In this document: in pieces, positions 15,201-26,900 of the stretch
Layout: every line of letters begins with the position of its first letter
Numbering within the stretch: the stretch's first letter is position 1
NCBI GenBank assembly: GCA_013365325.1
Contig: JABVXV010000031.1
Coordinates: 1 to 64,000 of the forward strand
Direction of reading: 5' to 3'
From: Dipetalonema caudispina
Taxonomy: Eukaryota > Nematoda > Chromadorea > Rhabditida > Onchocercidae
Length of the DNA stretch: 64,000 bases
Program-made: the position numbers and the translations under genes
Notes under the pieces: model-generated
The model's input: only the letters and a program-made list of their open reading frames with translations
What the model was told of the DNA's origin: nothing
Database searches by the model: none

Positions 15201-18200
15201 CCATAACCTTGTAAAAAGTTGTGGATAGAGAAGAGATTTAGCGAAGCTTTCTTTTCATGACTTGTTTTCGAATTGAAACTGATCAATGATAATGAGTTGT
15301 AATCACAGTAATGAACTTCTTCAGCGATGCAAATATTTAATCAACAAACAAACATTGAACGAATAAATAATTAATCGGTAACTGATTAGTTGATGAATTA
15401 CAGATAAAACGATGAGAGATATACGTAGTCTCCCAACAGAAGCCGATATTTCTCCTTCATGAAATTAACCATGATTTTATTCATTTCATGTGCTGTTTAT
15501 TTGAAAAGCCCAATGGTTTAAACATTTTTGTGCCAAGAGAATCGAAATTGGCATATTGCGGGATGATGCTATGAGATTAATTATATATGGAAAATTGAAC
15601 TGTCTTTTTTGATTCTCTGAAGGGTATTGGCAAACTGGGAGAGGGAAAAGAGTCTGGGTAACCTTAGAAAATCACGGAGAACGAGCTTAGGTCAGGGATA
15701 GATTTATGATGATGGCTTTCCAGGGAAATAGGATTATCCATCGCCGTATGGTTATCGGTGTTTATATTGGCGATATTCATTTCCAACACCCTTCCTTTCC
15801 CTACATTGCTTTTACTGTTGAATATTTCAGATTATAAAGGGGGTTGGAAAGGTTGAGGGACCACTTAAACTTTGAATCCAATTGGCACCATATATATAAT
15901 AACTAAAATAAATTTAAATTTGGTGCGGACAATGACAGCATTTTCAACAACGGATTTATGAGGGCTTTACAATTGGTAAGTGGATGTGAGCAATCAGATA
16001 TGCAACTACAGATATTTCATATAAGGTTTGAAAATAACTGATCGAAATCTTCGTAACCTAGGGATAGTACGCCAAATTCTCTACCTTCACATATTTCTAA
16101 TTGAATTAATAACAAAAGGATATTTTTCTCCAATGGAATTATTTAAATTTATTATACGATTTAGAAACTTGAATTACCAAGTTTGGAGTTATTTTTGCTG
16201 AATGGAGGAATGAGCAAATAATTTAAATCGTTACAGTCCATATATCACAAGGTTCAATCATCTGTTGGAAATACCAAAGTTGGAACGATGGTTTCGTACC
16301 GATCCCAATCCATCCCGGCAGAAATTGATTAATTATATGAATGTACTCAATGGTTCCAGTTATCGGCGGCATAATGTTAAAGTAACATACCAACAAATCT
16401 GTAACTGGTTTGCCAATCAGCGGGCTGCTAATAGGTTCTGTGTTTTTCTTCTAAAATTTACATTTTCAATGATCAAAATTATAAAAAATCGAGGACTTTT
16501 ACCCACTGTAACTAAATCGGAGAACATTGAAGAAATTTGTAAAATGTTAAATTGTACTGTAATCACTTATAATCGAATAAGTGGTGGATAAATTGAAGTA
16601 ATTAGTTTTGACAACTGAGATAATAAACTTTCTTGGAACGTTCGACGTGTCGGATACGAAATCGTGTTATCATCGAAAAATGTACATATAGTATTATATC
16701 AAAATATCTGAAGAGTCTTGGTTCCTGGTACATTATTTCGTTGGAATGAACTTTTTATCCCATCATTTCCTTTGTTTTTTCAGCAATATTTCCTGACTGA
16801 ATTTGTCGGTACCTAAATAAGGGGACGAAGTGTGGGTAGGAAACATATTTACTGCAACTGGCAAAAATTACCACTCTATATTTTGTAAAAATTCATTCTT
16901 CGGTTTGTTATCGATTAGATTAAGAAAATTTCGAAAAATATCAGCCAATCTTCATCTTTTAGTATTTGATTGTGGATCGGCAAAAACTATTGTTTTGTAC
17001 TTCAATTTATCGGAATTTAAATTTCGAGTTTTTCCCTGAAGCTAGTTTTCTCTAACAACTAAACTAACTTTTAAATCTGGTAAATAACAACATTTTTAAA
17101 TTTAGATGGTTGAAAAGCAATGCAAATTAATATACTCACACAGCGGGACCATCCTTAAAATCATAAGCAGTTTAAAAGTTGAAATATCCAGTACGCTGAG
17201 TATTATTTGAAATAAGTGTTCGATTTCGAAAGCTTTGATTCTTGAAGTCTTTTGAACATCTCAGCGGTATCCTTGTGAAGAAAAAAACTATAAAAATTTT
17301 AGAGTTAATTAATACGGTGCAAAAAAATGATAGTTTTTTGAACACTCTACCCAAATGTTATCCTTGCATCATCATGTCATGGAATGATAAAATCTAGTTT
17401 GGGATACTTATTCATGTCCCAGGAACGTTAAAAAAAAATAGAAAAATATTCCGTTATAACGAAATGTTCGAATTTTTTGAATGAATTTTACTAGAGAAAT
17501 TTTACGAATTAATTCTGATGTCGATACTCTAGTAGATTATATCATTCATTACTTGACCCTTGGATTTCTTTTGCAGGAAATCACCGCAATCGAATCATAC
17601 AACCATTGCACATTGTCCGCCATCAGTAGCGCAATCATCCATTTTACTTCCGCTCCAGTCACATTCTAGTCCATCCAGTGAATTCCGTCCAAAATTTGAT
17701 TTTAACAGTTTGCTTGATAGCAAGCAGGCCAATGGAAGCAGTAGTGAAGTAAGCATTTTGTCAATTGCACGTTTGATATTTACAAAGTCGTCAAGTTAAT
17801 TTACAAAACAATGATGTGAGCATAAATCATAAATAGAAATTGAAATCCAATGATTGGAAATGCATGAATTGTCTTCTTTGTTCTCTGAAATGGTTGTTAT
17901 GCATTTCTGTAACATTTGAAGTTTTAAGCTTCATATATGAACTTAGACATTTTGAAGACAAGAAAAAATTGTAGGTGAAACAAGCAAGCTGAAAGAACAT
18001 GGGATTGTTTTCTTATGTATCTCAATGATATTTTCGATTGCTTCTAACATTTCGAAGTAAATAAAATTTTTGCAGCGTATCGAAGGAGGTTCAGAATCGC
18101 CGACACCGAATGATGATGTCAGTGTGCATAGCGCCAGCGATTGTGGTTTCGATCAGGTTTCTGCACTGAAACAGGTATTCTTATTGTTAATTTTTTTGGT

Positions 18201-19198
18201 TCATAGAAAATGTTTAGAGTCTTTTGTAGACTCCTGATGTTGCGTAATACTTGAAGACTTGTTATAAATAAGTCTTTTTTTAAGCATTGCATATTATAGG
18301 AAATTTCCTTTGAGATATCTGAAAGATATAAATTCTAAGCGAACAATATTTTCTGTTTATTTTTTTAATTTTTTTGACAGGATTCTGCAACTTCATCCCC
18401 GGAAATATCTTTTGACTTAAATGGTGGTCATGCATCAATATCGCCGAAACCAAGCGGTGGAGATATTGTTGGACATCAGCAGGCAACAAGTAATGGCAAT
18501 GGAAATGGTAACGGTACATCAGGGCAGCCACAACAAACACAGACACCGTCCAATACAGTCGCTCGATCAAGGTTAATGTTCGACCCACTCACGGAGTTAC
18601 CAGTCCTAGAAAAATGGTTTGAAGAGAATCCACATCCTACTTGGCTCCAGGTAATACCTTACACCGGGTTTGTTATTAGCATTTGTGGAAACCATTGCTT
18701 TAGATATGTTTGGGATAAAAAATGATATTGGAATAGAAAGCGGCAGATCATCAGCAAAATAAGATCACTTAAATCCGTGGTTTGTTAATTGTATTGCATA
18801 GGTAAGGTCCAAGTATCGCTTTTTGCGTTCATTTTCGAAGCACATTGCATTTTTGCCTACGAACAAAGAGTAATCGATTGAAAATAAACATATAAACAAA
18901 CAGTTGGCAATCTTCAGCTTCCACAGTAATCCACAGAATTTCCGACATTTTCTCGATTTAATGTTTATTCAAAGTAATCAGTTCCAACCAAATTAGACAC
19001 TTATCGCGACTGTTGCTAAGCGATATAAACTTTTCACAACTTCAGATTGACCATTATACAGAAGCGCTGAACAGTTGTCAGTACAGACAAAGTTATCCAC
19101 CAATTTCAACACACAATGTCAAAATCTGGTTCAAAAATCGACGGGCCAAATGTAAGCGTATGCAGACTGGTGATTTAAATTTGAAGATGATGATTTGA
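3209..19198 (+). CDS. dve-1: DVE-1/SATB-type homeodomain transcription factor
   Basis: Nuclear DNA-binding protein of the defective-proventriculus/SATB family; C. elegans DVE-1 acts in development and the mitochondrial unfolded protein response. Nine exons join with matching phases: 3209-3448, 8825-8951, 10760-10877, 11111-11226, 16237-16434, 17577-17748, 18076-18174, 18381-18650, 19046-19198 (TGA). From the ATG at 3262 this gives 479 aa; the frame is open upstream, so the N terminus may be longer. Residues about 3-105 match the SATB CMP/ULD domain ([10 protein letters not shown], then [19 protein letters not shown] and ITLKIL). A CUT-like helical linker follows. Homeodomain 1 (about 188-249) carries [13 protein letters not shown]. 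Homeodomain 2 (about 401-466) carries [14 protein letters not shown] and is split by the last intron. The region between them is Ser/Gly/Asn/Gln-rich. An AATAAA lies at 19626. Identity is strong; the 5' end is not. Confidence 0.9.
3449..8824 (+). other. First visible dve-1 intron, 5.4 kb
   Basis: Begins GTTGTT after a phase-1 codon and ends in ATTGCAG. It contains GA-rich tracts (about 4845-4890 and 5040-5090), poly-T/poly-A runs (5925-5945, 7782-7806) and no exon that I can support. ORFs of 60-96 codons inside it on either strand lack recognisable domains and splice context. Confidence 0.7.
10078..10190. repeat. ATTC/TTCA tetranucleotide microsatellite
   Basis: About 113 bases of CATT repeats with scattered G or T substitutions, inside the dve-1 intron 8952-10759. 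It is a simple-sequence repeat with no coding signal. Confidence 0.95.
11227..16236 (+). other. dve-1 intron between the CUT-like linker and homeodomain 1, 5.0 kb
   Basis: Opens with GTTACA after codon phase 2 and closes at CGTTACAG, directly before the homeodomain 1 exon. It holds TA-rich tracts (about 12165-12290), poly-T runs (13258-13270, 13519-13533) and an ATC repeat (about 14690-14706). The longest ORF inside (11556-11909, 117 codons) shows no domain, signal or splice support. No gene is called. Confidence 0.7.
12165..12290. repeat. TA-rich low-complexity tract
   Basis: Alternating ATAT/TATA blocks broken by short AAATAC and GCGA interruptions, within the 5-kb dve-1 intron. Non-coding. 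Confidence 0.85.
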
Positions 19199-22144
19199 GG
19201 CGTGAACTCGAAAAAAGTTGCACCAGTCTGGAATTTTGCTCAGTGAATAAGCTAAATGCTCGAGTATATTACGATGTATAATAGATAGAAATTGGTTTCA
19301 AATAATGAGTATCAACAAAGTAAACAGGCCAAGTTGCTTTCGTTCTACAGGAGGTTTTATGAATTTCATTTGTTCAGTAAATGCACCCTTAAATTAGCAA
19401 CTGTAAATTTTGCAAATTTTCTAGGAATTTTCATGAAAAATTTGATAACTGATCTTTGATACCTTATGGAAATCCCCATTGCTCCTTTTTCTATAAGGCT
19501 TTATGCCTTCGTTTATTTGTTATTTCTAAATCAAACATGTCTCAGTTTCTTTATTCTTCACTTTTGACTTATCGTTTCTTTTCAAATGTTTTACACTAGT
19601 ATGTTTTTGCAAATCAGTAAAGCGAAATAAATGATAGCCATCTGATAAGATGGAAGGAATTCAGTTTTGCGCCTACTACAATGAAGTAACATAAATGTGG
19701 CGAACTTAAGGAGTTGTTATCATTCATAATGGGTAGGATGTAAAGCCATTATATCACAATTTGTTCGAAGGATTTAAGTAAGGATTTCTGTCGAAGAAGG
19801 TGTAATTTTTAGAAAGCTTACTATCAAATCGTACTAGTAAAATAAGCAAAACCAAAGTTACCACATATATTTCTGAAAAATGCTGGTACTACTTAGAATA
19901 GATGAACTATGGTGGTAACTTGAATGTAGGGGAAAATTATCATTTTCTTATGTTTTTCTTGTCTATCTTCACTACTTTCTAATTCCTCAGTCACTCTAGT
20001 TGTTGACTTTAAAATTTTCTTAAATTGTATTTTTCCCTGATCTCATTTCTGTTTTAAAAGAAGACATTTTTACATCTTATCCACGTTCTCCATTTCCTTC
20101 ACTTTGCGCCCCAACCTTGCCACATTGGATTCATTCTCGAGGAGAACAATGTCTTTGATCACGGGGACATTAATATTTTTGATCGCTATAACGCACGGAA
20201 CTAATAACAGTATCACCGGTTTGAAGTTACTTGTAAAACAATTTGATGTGGGATTATTTTCAAAAATTTCCGACGTTCGTGCAGTTGCTACTCATTCCTC
20301 ATTTCTCGACTGTTTTCGGGACTTAAGATTATGATACAATGCAAGTAAAACATGACAAATTCGTTTCCTGATTCTTTCAAACTGCTTTTTTCACTTATTA
20401 TTAAATTTTTAATCTTCAAAAATGCAGGAAAAAGCGGAATCCTCACTGAAAAATATTTCTTCAAGCGATTCCATAATTTTTCCAGGAGAAGGTTATGTTG
20501 TGCTCAGTCTTGTACGCAGAAATGATGTGATATTATTCATTGAATTAACTTTTTAAATGACGATATATATTATGATAAGGTATGTCAAATGTTGGTATTA
20601 ATTCCCTTGCATCATTTGGGGCTTTTCCCCAACTTATATGTGATTTCGGGTTTCCACAAAACGGTTTTGTGTAGAAAAATCTGCCTGTTCAGGAAATTTA
20701 AGTTGACACATGATCATATACCAAACAGAGATACTAGGAATTGAAAAGCAAATAATCGTTTCAACAAAAGTTTATATTTGTAGAAACCCTTTGTGCTGCT
20801 GCTGTTGTGCCTAAAATCCTCATTCCATTTCTGATTTTCCTCCATTTATGTGTGTTGTTTTATTTGTAATATTGTAAACATGCTGCAAATATTCCATTAT
20901 TTTTAATTCCGACCGTTGAATAACTGAAATTGAAGTTCCTACAAAAGTGATAATCTTTTTCAACTTTAAACTTTCAAATCGTAATTTTTTATCATGAGAA
21001 GTGTTACTTCATTGACTCGAATTATACTGTACCTTGCCATTGTTAGGAAATTCCTTCTAAAAAGAAATAGATTTCTGATCATTCAAGTGCCTTATAGTTA
21101 AATGTTGATTTTTGTGCACTGCTGCTCTCGATTTGGTCTTAAATGATCAAAATGCGGTCATAGAAGTTGATGGTCCTTACCAAATCCTTTCTGGCCACGA
21201 TTTAATCTTGACCCCGATCCGTTTCATTCAGGTTATATGAAAACTAGTAATTGGATCACCAACTTGTTTATTTTTAATTATTATTATGTCCTATTATGCT
21301 AAACTTCCAAACCCCTTCGTATAACATCTGCTGTAGTGCTTTAGAGAGACGATTTAGATGCGCTTTTCTTTCCTACTTCTCATTGCTGCTCGTTTTGTCT
21401 AAGTGTCTGTTTTTCATATATTTGTTGAACATATTGACGAATAAAAAGCTCCACGTCATAAACTGCAAGATTATCATCCCTTATCACCCCGATATTGATC
21501 ATAGTACTGATTACAAATCGATAAATCTTCACTGAGTTGATCTTTTTCAAACATTTTTCACTTAAAATGTGACACATGCTTGGCCGATCGTTCTCTTCAT
21601 AGCTTGGAAGGCAGCAATTACTTTTGAAACTCTTGAAAACAGGAATTGGCCAAGTGCTAGGCAGATGCAGAAAAATTCATGAGAACGATGAAAGTAAACA
21701 TCGTGACTGCGTTATATGTATCAAACAATGCTCAAAAATAAATTGCAGATTGATTCTTAGATCAGGATGATATCGGACTTTTCTGCAATTCAAGAAATAC
21801 CCCGAAAGTTCTGAAAAAGGATTTAGATTAATCAATAAACCCATTCTTATATATTGTTCATCTCTCGGAGGAGAGAAAAGGGCTTCTGTTATTTATTTTA
21901 CCTTTCAGAGCCATTGCTTTCAATTTTTATCACTTTTCAGGTGTTAAGATGACTTTTAGATACAAAAATTGCACATGCAAACTATGTGATAGCTTTAGCT
22001 GTTGGCAAAGTAGTATTCTCATTTCAACTGATATGATGATGGTGAATGTTTATCTGATGATTCAATTACTGGAGATTCTTCTGCTTCTTAACTTTTTATT
22101 GGACAGAAATCCTTGGTTCTGCTAGTCAATTGTTTTAAAAAATT
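19199..22144. other. Intergenic between dve-1 (+) and the TSP1-like gene (-)
   Basis: Both flanking genes end here, so their 3' UTRs face each other. A polyadenylation-like AATAAA lies at 19626-19631. One possible signal-peptide exon on + begins at about 20149 (MSLITGTLIFLIAITHG) and has a GT donor shortly after. I could not link it to any downstream exon, so no gene is called. The rest is AT-rich with nothing supportable. Confidence 0.5.
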
Positions 22145-23735
22145 TCAATTCGATGAGAAATTATCAGCAACTGCTTCTTTGAATGATGGCACAGATTGTT
22201 CACTTTTCTGTCCAGATTTTCGACTTTTCCAAACCCAAACTCGTGTATAATGTAAACCGAGAATCATGTTTGGCAAAAATATTAGCAATATGCAAACTAA
22301 AAATATTGCCAAAAAAAAATAATTCTGGAATGCTACCGAAAAACCTTCATCCGATACACACAGAGGTATCTGTAAAGACAGCATGTAATGAAAAATGGTA
22401 CTGATCGATTTTTTAGATATTCAAGTGGAGTAGAAAATGTCCGATTTTTTAATCAATTTTCAATTAATAAAGAATCAAAATAACCTATAGTTTAAATTTC
22501 AGTACACGGAGATATAAGGCAGATCGTACCATATGCGCACAGGAACGAAATTTTGCTGTGGTAATAGAAGAATTATTATCCAAATTGTTCTCATTTTTGC
22601 AGGCAAACCGTTGCCATTGTTGGGAGTAGACTGAACTTGACCCCTGACTCATACACGTTACGGTACACGGTGACCAAGCAGTCCATAAACATTGTAGATC
22701 TTGCACCTGTTGCTGCTGTTGAAATTCATATCGAGATATAATTTAGGAAATATATAAAGCATTACATTTGTTTATGTTTACTGACTGACAGTATCGGCTT
22801 AATCATATATTTAGTTTGTCACTTTTTGTGCCAATTATTTTTCGATAAATTTTGTTAAAAGTCATCTTTCATATTATAAAATATTTTACAAACATTGTCG
22901 TTAATTCTTCAAGGAATTACTGCATTTTAGATAATGCATCAAAATAATTAGTTCAATATAGGTTTTTTTAAGACCTTTTCTGATGTCTTCCTGAAGTAGC
23001 ACACTATCGGAAATGGTGTATTTAGTATTCAGGCCTCACCTTTGCTAGCACATCGCTATAATACAGTGCTAGACGGAATATTGAAAAAATAGTAGGAACT
23101 TGACCAGTTGATGCCATTCGTTCTTTCTGAATTGACCTTAATGCTTCTTGATCATTTGTTTGCTCTTTTTTTGGTTCCTGGTAATAGTCTAAGCGAAATT
23201 TTATTAGAATATGCAAATTTCTAGCTAGAACTCTTCTTCATAATTGTTACGCTTTCAAGTAACATTAAGGATTATAACATTCCGGTTTTAATCGTTCCGT
23301 CATTACTAAATCAAATGTAATGCAAGAATTTGAAATATTAACCTCTCTTATAATCATAATTTGCATATTGCTGTAAATTTTTTATATACAATCATAAATT
23401 CATTGAAAGACTTATAAACACTCATTTCTACCATTCGAAGAGTCGCGAGAAGATTGCAATGATGCCGTTTTTCCAGAAGTATGTGCCATGAGTTGTTCAA
23501 ATAGATTGCACAGTGAACATTGAAAATGTTCTGGAACCTCTTCAAAAATACATAGCTTCCTAACTAATTTTAATTTAATTAGTATATAATCAGTTTTGAA
23601 GAACGAATTTTCCTTCTGACCGTAGTCTCGAGGGTACTCGTCTATGCCATGAAAGTGATAGTAGAGAATAATTTCCTGATACGTCAAACGTCGCAGAAGC
23701 CTGATGCGCATTAAATTAAAATCAAATTGTTGCAT
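22145..23735 (-). CDS. Small single-pass membrane protein with a TSP1-like motif
   Basis: Four minus-strand exons join in phase: 23735-23432, 23188-23040, 22706-22530, 22369-22145 (TGA), giving 284 aa. Residues 157-169 read CLWTAWSPCTVTC, the W-x-x-W-S-x-C core of a thrombospondin type-1 repeat, but the domain is short and irregular, with few later cysteines. A hydrophobic stretch at about 226-250 (FFLAIFLVCILLIFLPNMI) is a probable transmembrane helix followed by a basic cytosolic tail of about 35 residues. No clean signal peptide is seen at the chosen Met, so an upstream exon may be missing. It is divergent from the kinase, with under 250 bp between starts. Nematode MIG-21-type TSP1 membrane proteins are one possible relative; that is a guess, so no symbol is given. 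Confidence 0.7.
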
Positions 23736-23977
23736 TACTATTCAATAGTCCTCGTAATAAAGGCAGTAACAGATACATGCGCTCTACTTTCGAGGAAAGG
23801 ATTCTGTATAATATATGAATCATGCAGGAAGGGTATTAATCAAGTAAATAATACCTCGAAACAGAAACACCACTAAAACCGTTAACATTTTCCTCCTTAC
23901 TGCTTCATTCTTTCAGAACAACAAAGTCAAAGAAATCGGTAAAGGATCCACAAACATCGGCAAAACGTAATCAACGA
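23736..23977. promoter_or_regulatory. Short divergent intergenic region (likely shared promoter)
   Basis: About 240 bp separate the minus-strand TSP1-like start (23735) from the kinase ATG (23978). A TTCTTTCAG acceptor ends at 23916 and could receive a spliced leader or an upstream kinase exon. A shared bidirectional promoter is inferred from geometry only; I recognise no specific motif. Confidence 0.35.
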
Positions 23978-26900
23978 ATGGTCTTCAGTGCCCAAAAAAC
24001 TGCTGCCACCAGACAAGTAATTTTTCTACTACAAACTCAATGGCAGATTTTGATCATGAATAACACATTTAATTGATCAAGAATTTACTTACTGATTTAT
24101 TTCAGTTAGTTTTATCACTTTTGAAATTCATTTCTCTTAGCTTTCATGTGTCTCTGCAAATCGACCAAGCAATCGTCGTATTGCACACAGTCAAAAGGCA
24201 TCTGCAAAACATATGGAAATAGTGGGAAGTGACTATCAAAAAGATCAAGAAAAGCAAGATCAAGCAGTCCAAGAACTAGTTGAACATCTTAAATCTATTG
24301 CACCGTTCAACAAACGTTGGCAGGTAAAAATTCCGTGGAATCTAGCTATTTCAGTAGAGAAGAAACAAAAATTTTTAAATATTGTAGCCTTAGCGAAAGT
24401 GAAGGTTCGAAATTTACCAGATTTCTTTTGCTGGCTGCTTATAAATATAAAGAATCTTTAAATGAAAGATTGCAATTTCATTAACTTTATGGTCCATACT
24501 CAGGTAATTGAGACAATCAACCAAGGTACATACGGTGTGGTATTTTCTGTTCGCGATGTTGTCACAAAAGTATACGGTGTCATTAAAGTAGCTAAGTCGA
24601 TGGCCAATGAAGCTGGCAATGTTTCAGCTGAATGGGAAGGATTCATCTTGGAAACAATGTTCAAAAGAGTAGAACTTATTATCTGATATTACCTAGGAGT
24701 AGCCAATAATGCTTATCCTTTGCTACATTTAGGATTATAGAAGAAGTCCAATGTGGAGCAAAAATGTATTTCAGACCAATAGGCCGGATTGAAAACATTT
24801 TAATGGCAGCAGAATTAGCCTATTGAAATTTATCTTTTTTTTTTCTTTTGAAAAAAAGAGGGGAAATATAATTAAAACGCTGGTGGAAGAGATTCAAAAC
24901 TTTATAAATTATTTTGAATCTGAAAAGATAACATGAACAGTTAGACATAAAAGCATTTCGTACACTACATCAATTTGAAGTTTTTGTGCAAAAGTATTTC
25001 AAAAAACCCTCTTTCAGATTAATTCATGCATTCCATGAATTTCCAACTTCTCAATTTTGAAATTGTATGAGCTGAAATTATAAGAAGTTCAGAAAATTCA
25101 AAATTTTCGTATAATGAAGTGAATTCAGTCCCAAACTGCATCAATTGTACGGTTGTTAGACAAAGGTATGCTTGCGGATCAGCATGGCGAAGGTATGGAA
25201 TTTGTGGTACTGGAAAAAGCGGGGGTACCAGTCAAGGATTACATTTATGAGGTAAGTTCGATATTGATGTCGTCAAGAGACTAATCCATTTCTTTGTTTA
25301 GTCAACTTTTCTTATTTCCTTTATGAACACTTAACTTATTTGTTCATTAATCTATATAAGTAGCATAATTTAAAAAAAAAAAGAAATTAAAGTAACGGTG
25401 TAGGTAGAAGGGGCGCATAGGAAATATCGTGCAGCAAATATTTCATTGCAAATGCTCAAAGGAATCTATGATCTTCATGCACAAGGTACTCAAAAAAGTC
25501 TTCCCATTTCAAAATTTTTCAAAGGTATTCTTGTGTAATGTTATATTAAAAGTACAAATAGGAACGATGGTAGAAATATGTTTCCTACCGCTACCAATAC
25601 GGAAAAAATGTAGCAGATGTTTCGTTGATACTACCGTACTATAACTTATATCTTTATTATTAGCTAAGAAAACACCAGTAAAATCAGATCGTCATCATAT
25701 TTCCAATATATCTCATTTCAATTGGAAAAACATTGAAGGGTGCGAAAAGCTTAGAAAAATCAAAGTATCATCGGATTTATAGCGAGCTTTCAAAGTTAGT
25801 CGAAGAAGATTGTATAATTTAAATATATTCAGGACTGTTGCATCGAGACTTGAAGCCAGATAATATGGGTTTATGTTCAAGAGAACAGCCCATTGCATTG
25901 CTCTTCGATCTCGGCATGGCTCGTATGTACACCGATGGCGAAAACGATGTAATTTACATATTTTCATCAAGGCAACATAATCCCCCTTGGAATAGTAGAA
26001 TGAATTATAAAAGTTCAAAACCAGATCAATAACAGTTATTCGTATATCATAGCAAGCTGAAGATATTTTTCGTGAGCGGTTAACTATCAAGCAAAGTATT
26101 GTTGCATATTTTCTTCGGCAGACTGAGTCTAAGCTCGGATTAATTCTACGAATACTTGTTACGTCATACGTACTAAAAGATTTTTTGCAGATACGACCGC
26201 CACGAACATGCTGTCCATTCCGTGGAACACCTGAATGGGCAAGTGGACATGCACAAAAAGGACGTGAGCAGACACGTTTTGATGATCTCATTGCTTGGCT
26301 TTATGTTACATGTGAACTATTTGCAAACGAACGTGAACCCATCCAACCATTGCCATGGACGTACAGAAATAATACGAGAGTAAGGACATTCCTCTTTGAA
26401 TATCCTAGAAATATACCAGATATTGAAGCCGAAAAATCTTAGAAAAATATGAGCGGCAAAAGAAATGTATAAGCATTTTAAAGAAATTTAAGAAATCCAT
26501 CAATTTAATTGCAAAATCTTCCTGCATTGCATGCAAATTGATAGACAAAATAAGCTCCAAATTAATGCTTTTTCCACTCTTCTTTCTTGAATTTTTGTTT
26601 CTGCAAGAAATTATATGATAGTATATATTTATTTGCGATTCGTTTAGGCACATAAATATCTGAAATCAATATACTGCCCTGCTCGTTATCTCCTGAAAAC
26701 ATTACCACACCAGTTTTATGCAATAAACGCATATCTTCAAACAGGTTGCTATCTCTATACACGAACTAGAGAACATTAAATTTAATAAATGAATTAATTT
26801 TATGTATTAAAAAAGAGAACAACAAGATCTGAAAGAATATTACACTTGTTTACTTATAGATTTACTTTTATTGCAACAGTAAAAATTTTAGCAAATCCCC

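Noticed and set aside
20104..20555. Possible small secreted-protein gene with signal peptide at about 20149
   Set aside because: A signal-peptide-like start and a donor are present, but no downstream exon with matching phase and convincing coding content was found.
25713..26291. 192-codon minus-strand ORF, one of the longest in the window
   Set aside because: It lies antisense across two confirmed kinase exons and the intervening intron; a shadow frame.
26401..26480. An apparent in-frame TGA in a kinase-like reading (frame with KPKNLRKI then AAKEMYKHF), suggesting a pseudogene
   Set aside because: A clean phase-matched exon at 26648-26744 (CPARYLLKTLPHQFYAI) supplies exactly the missing C-lobe segment. 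The stop-containing reading is intronic chance sequence.
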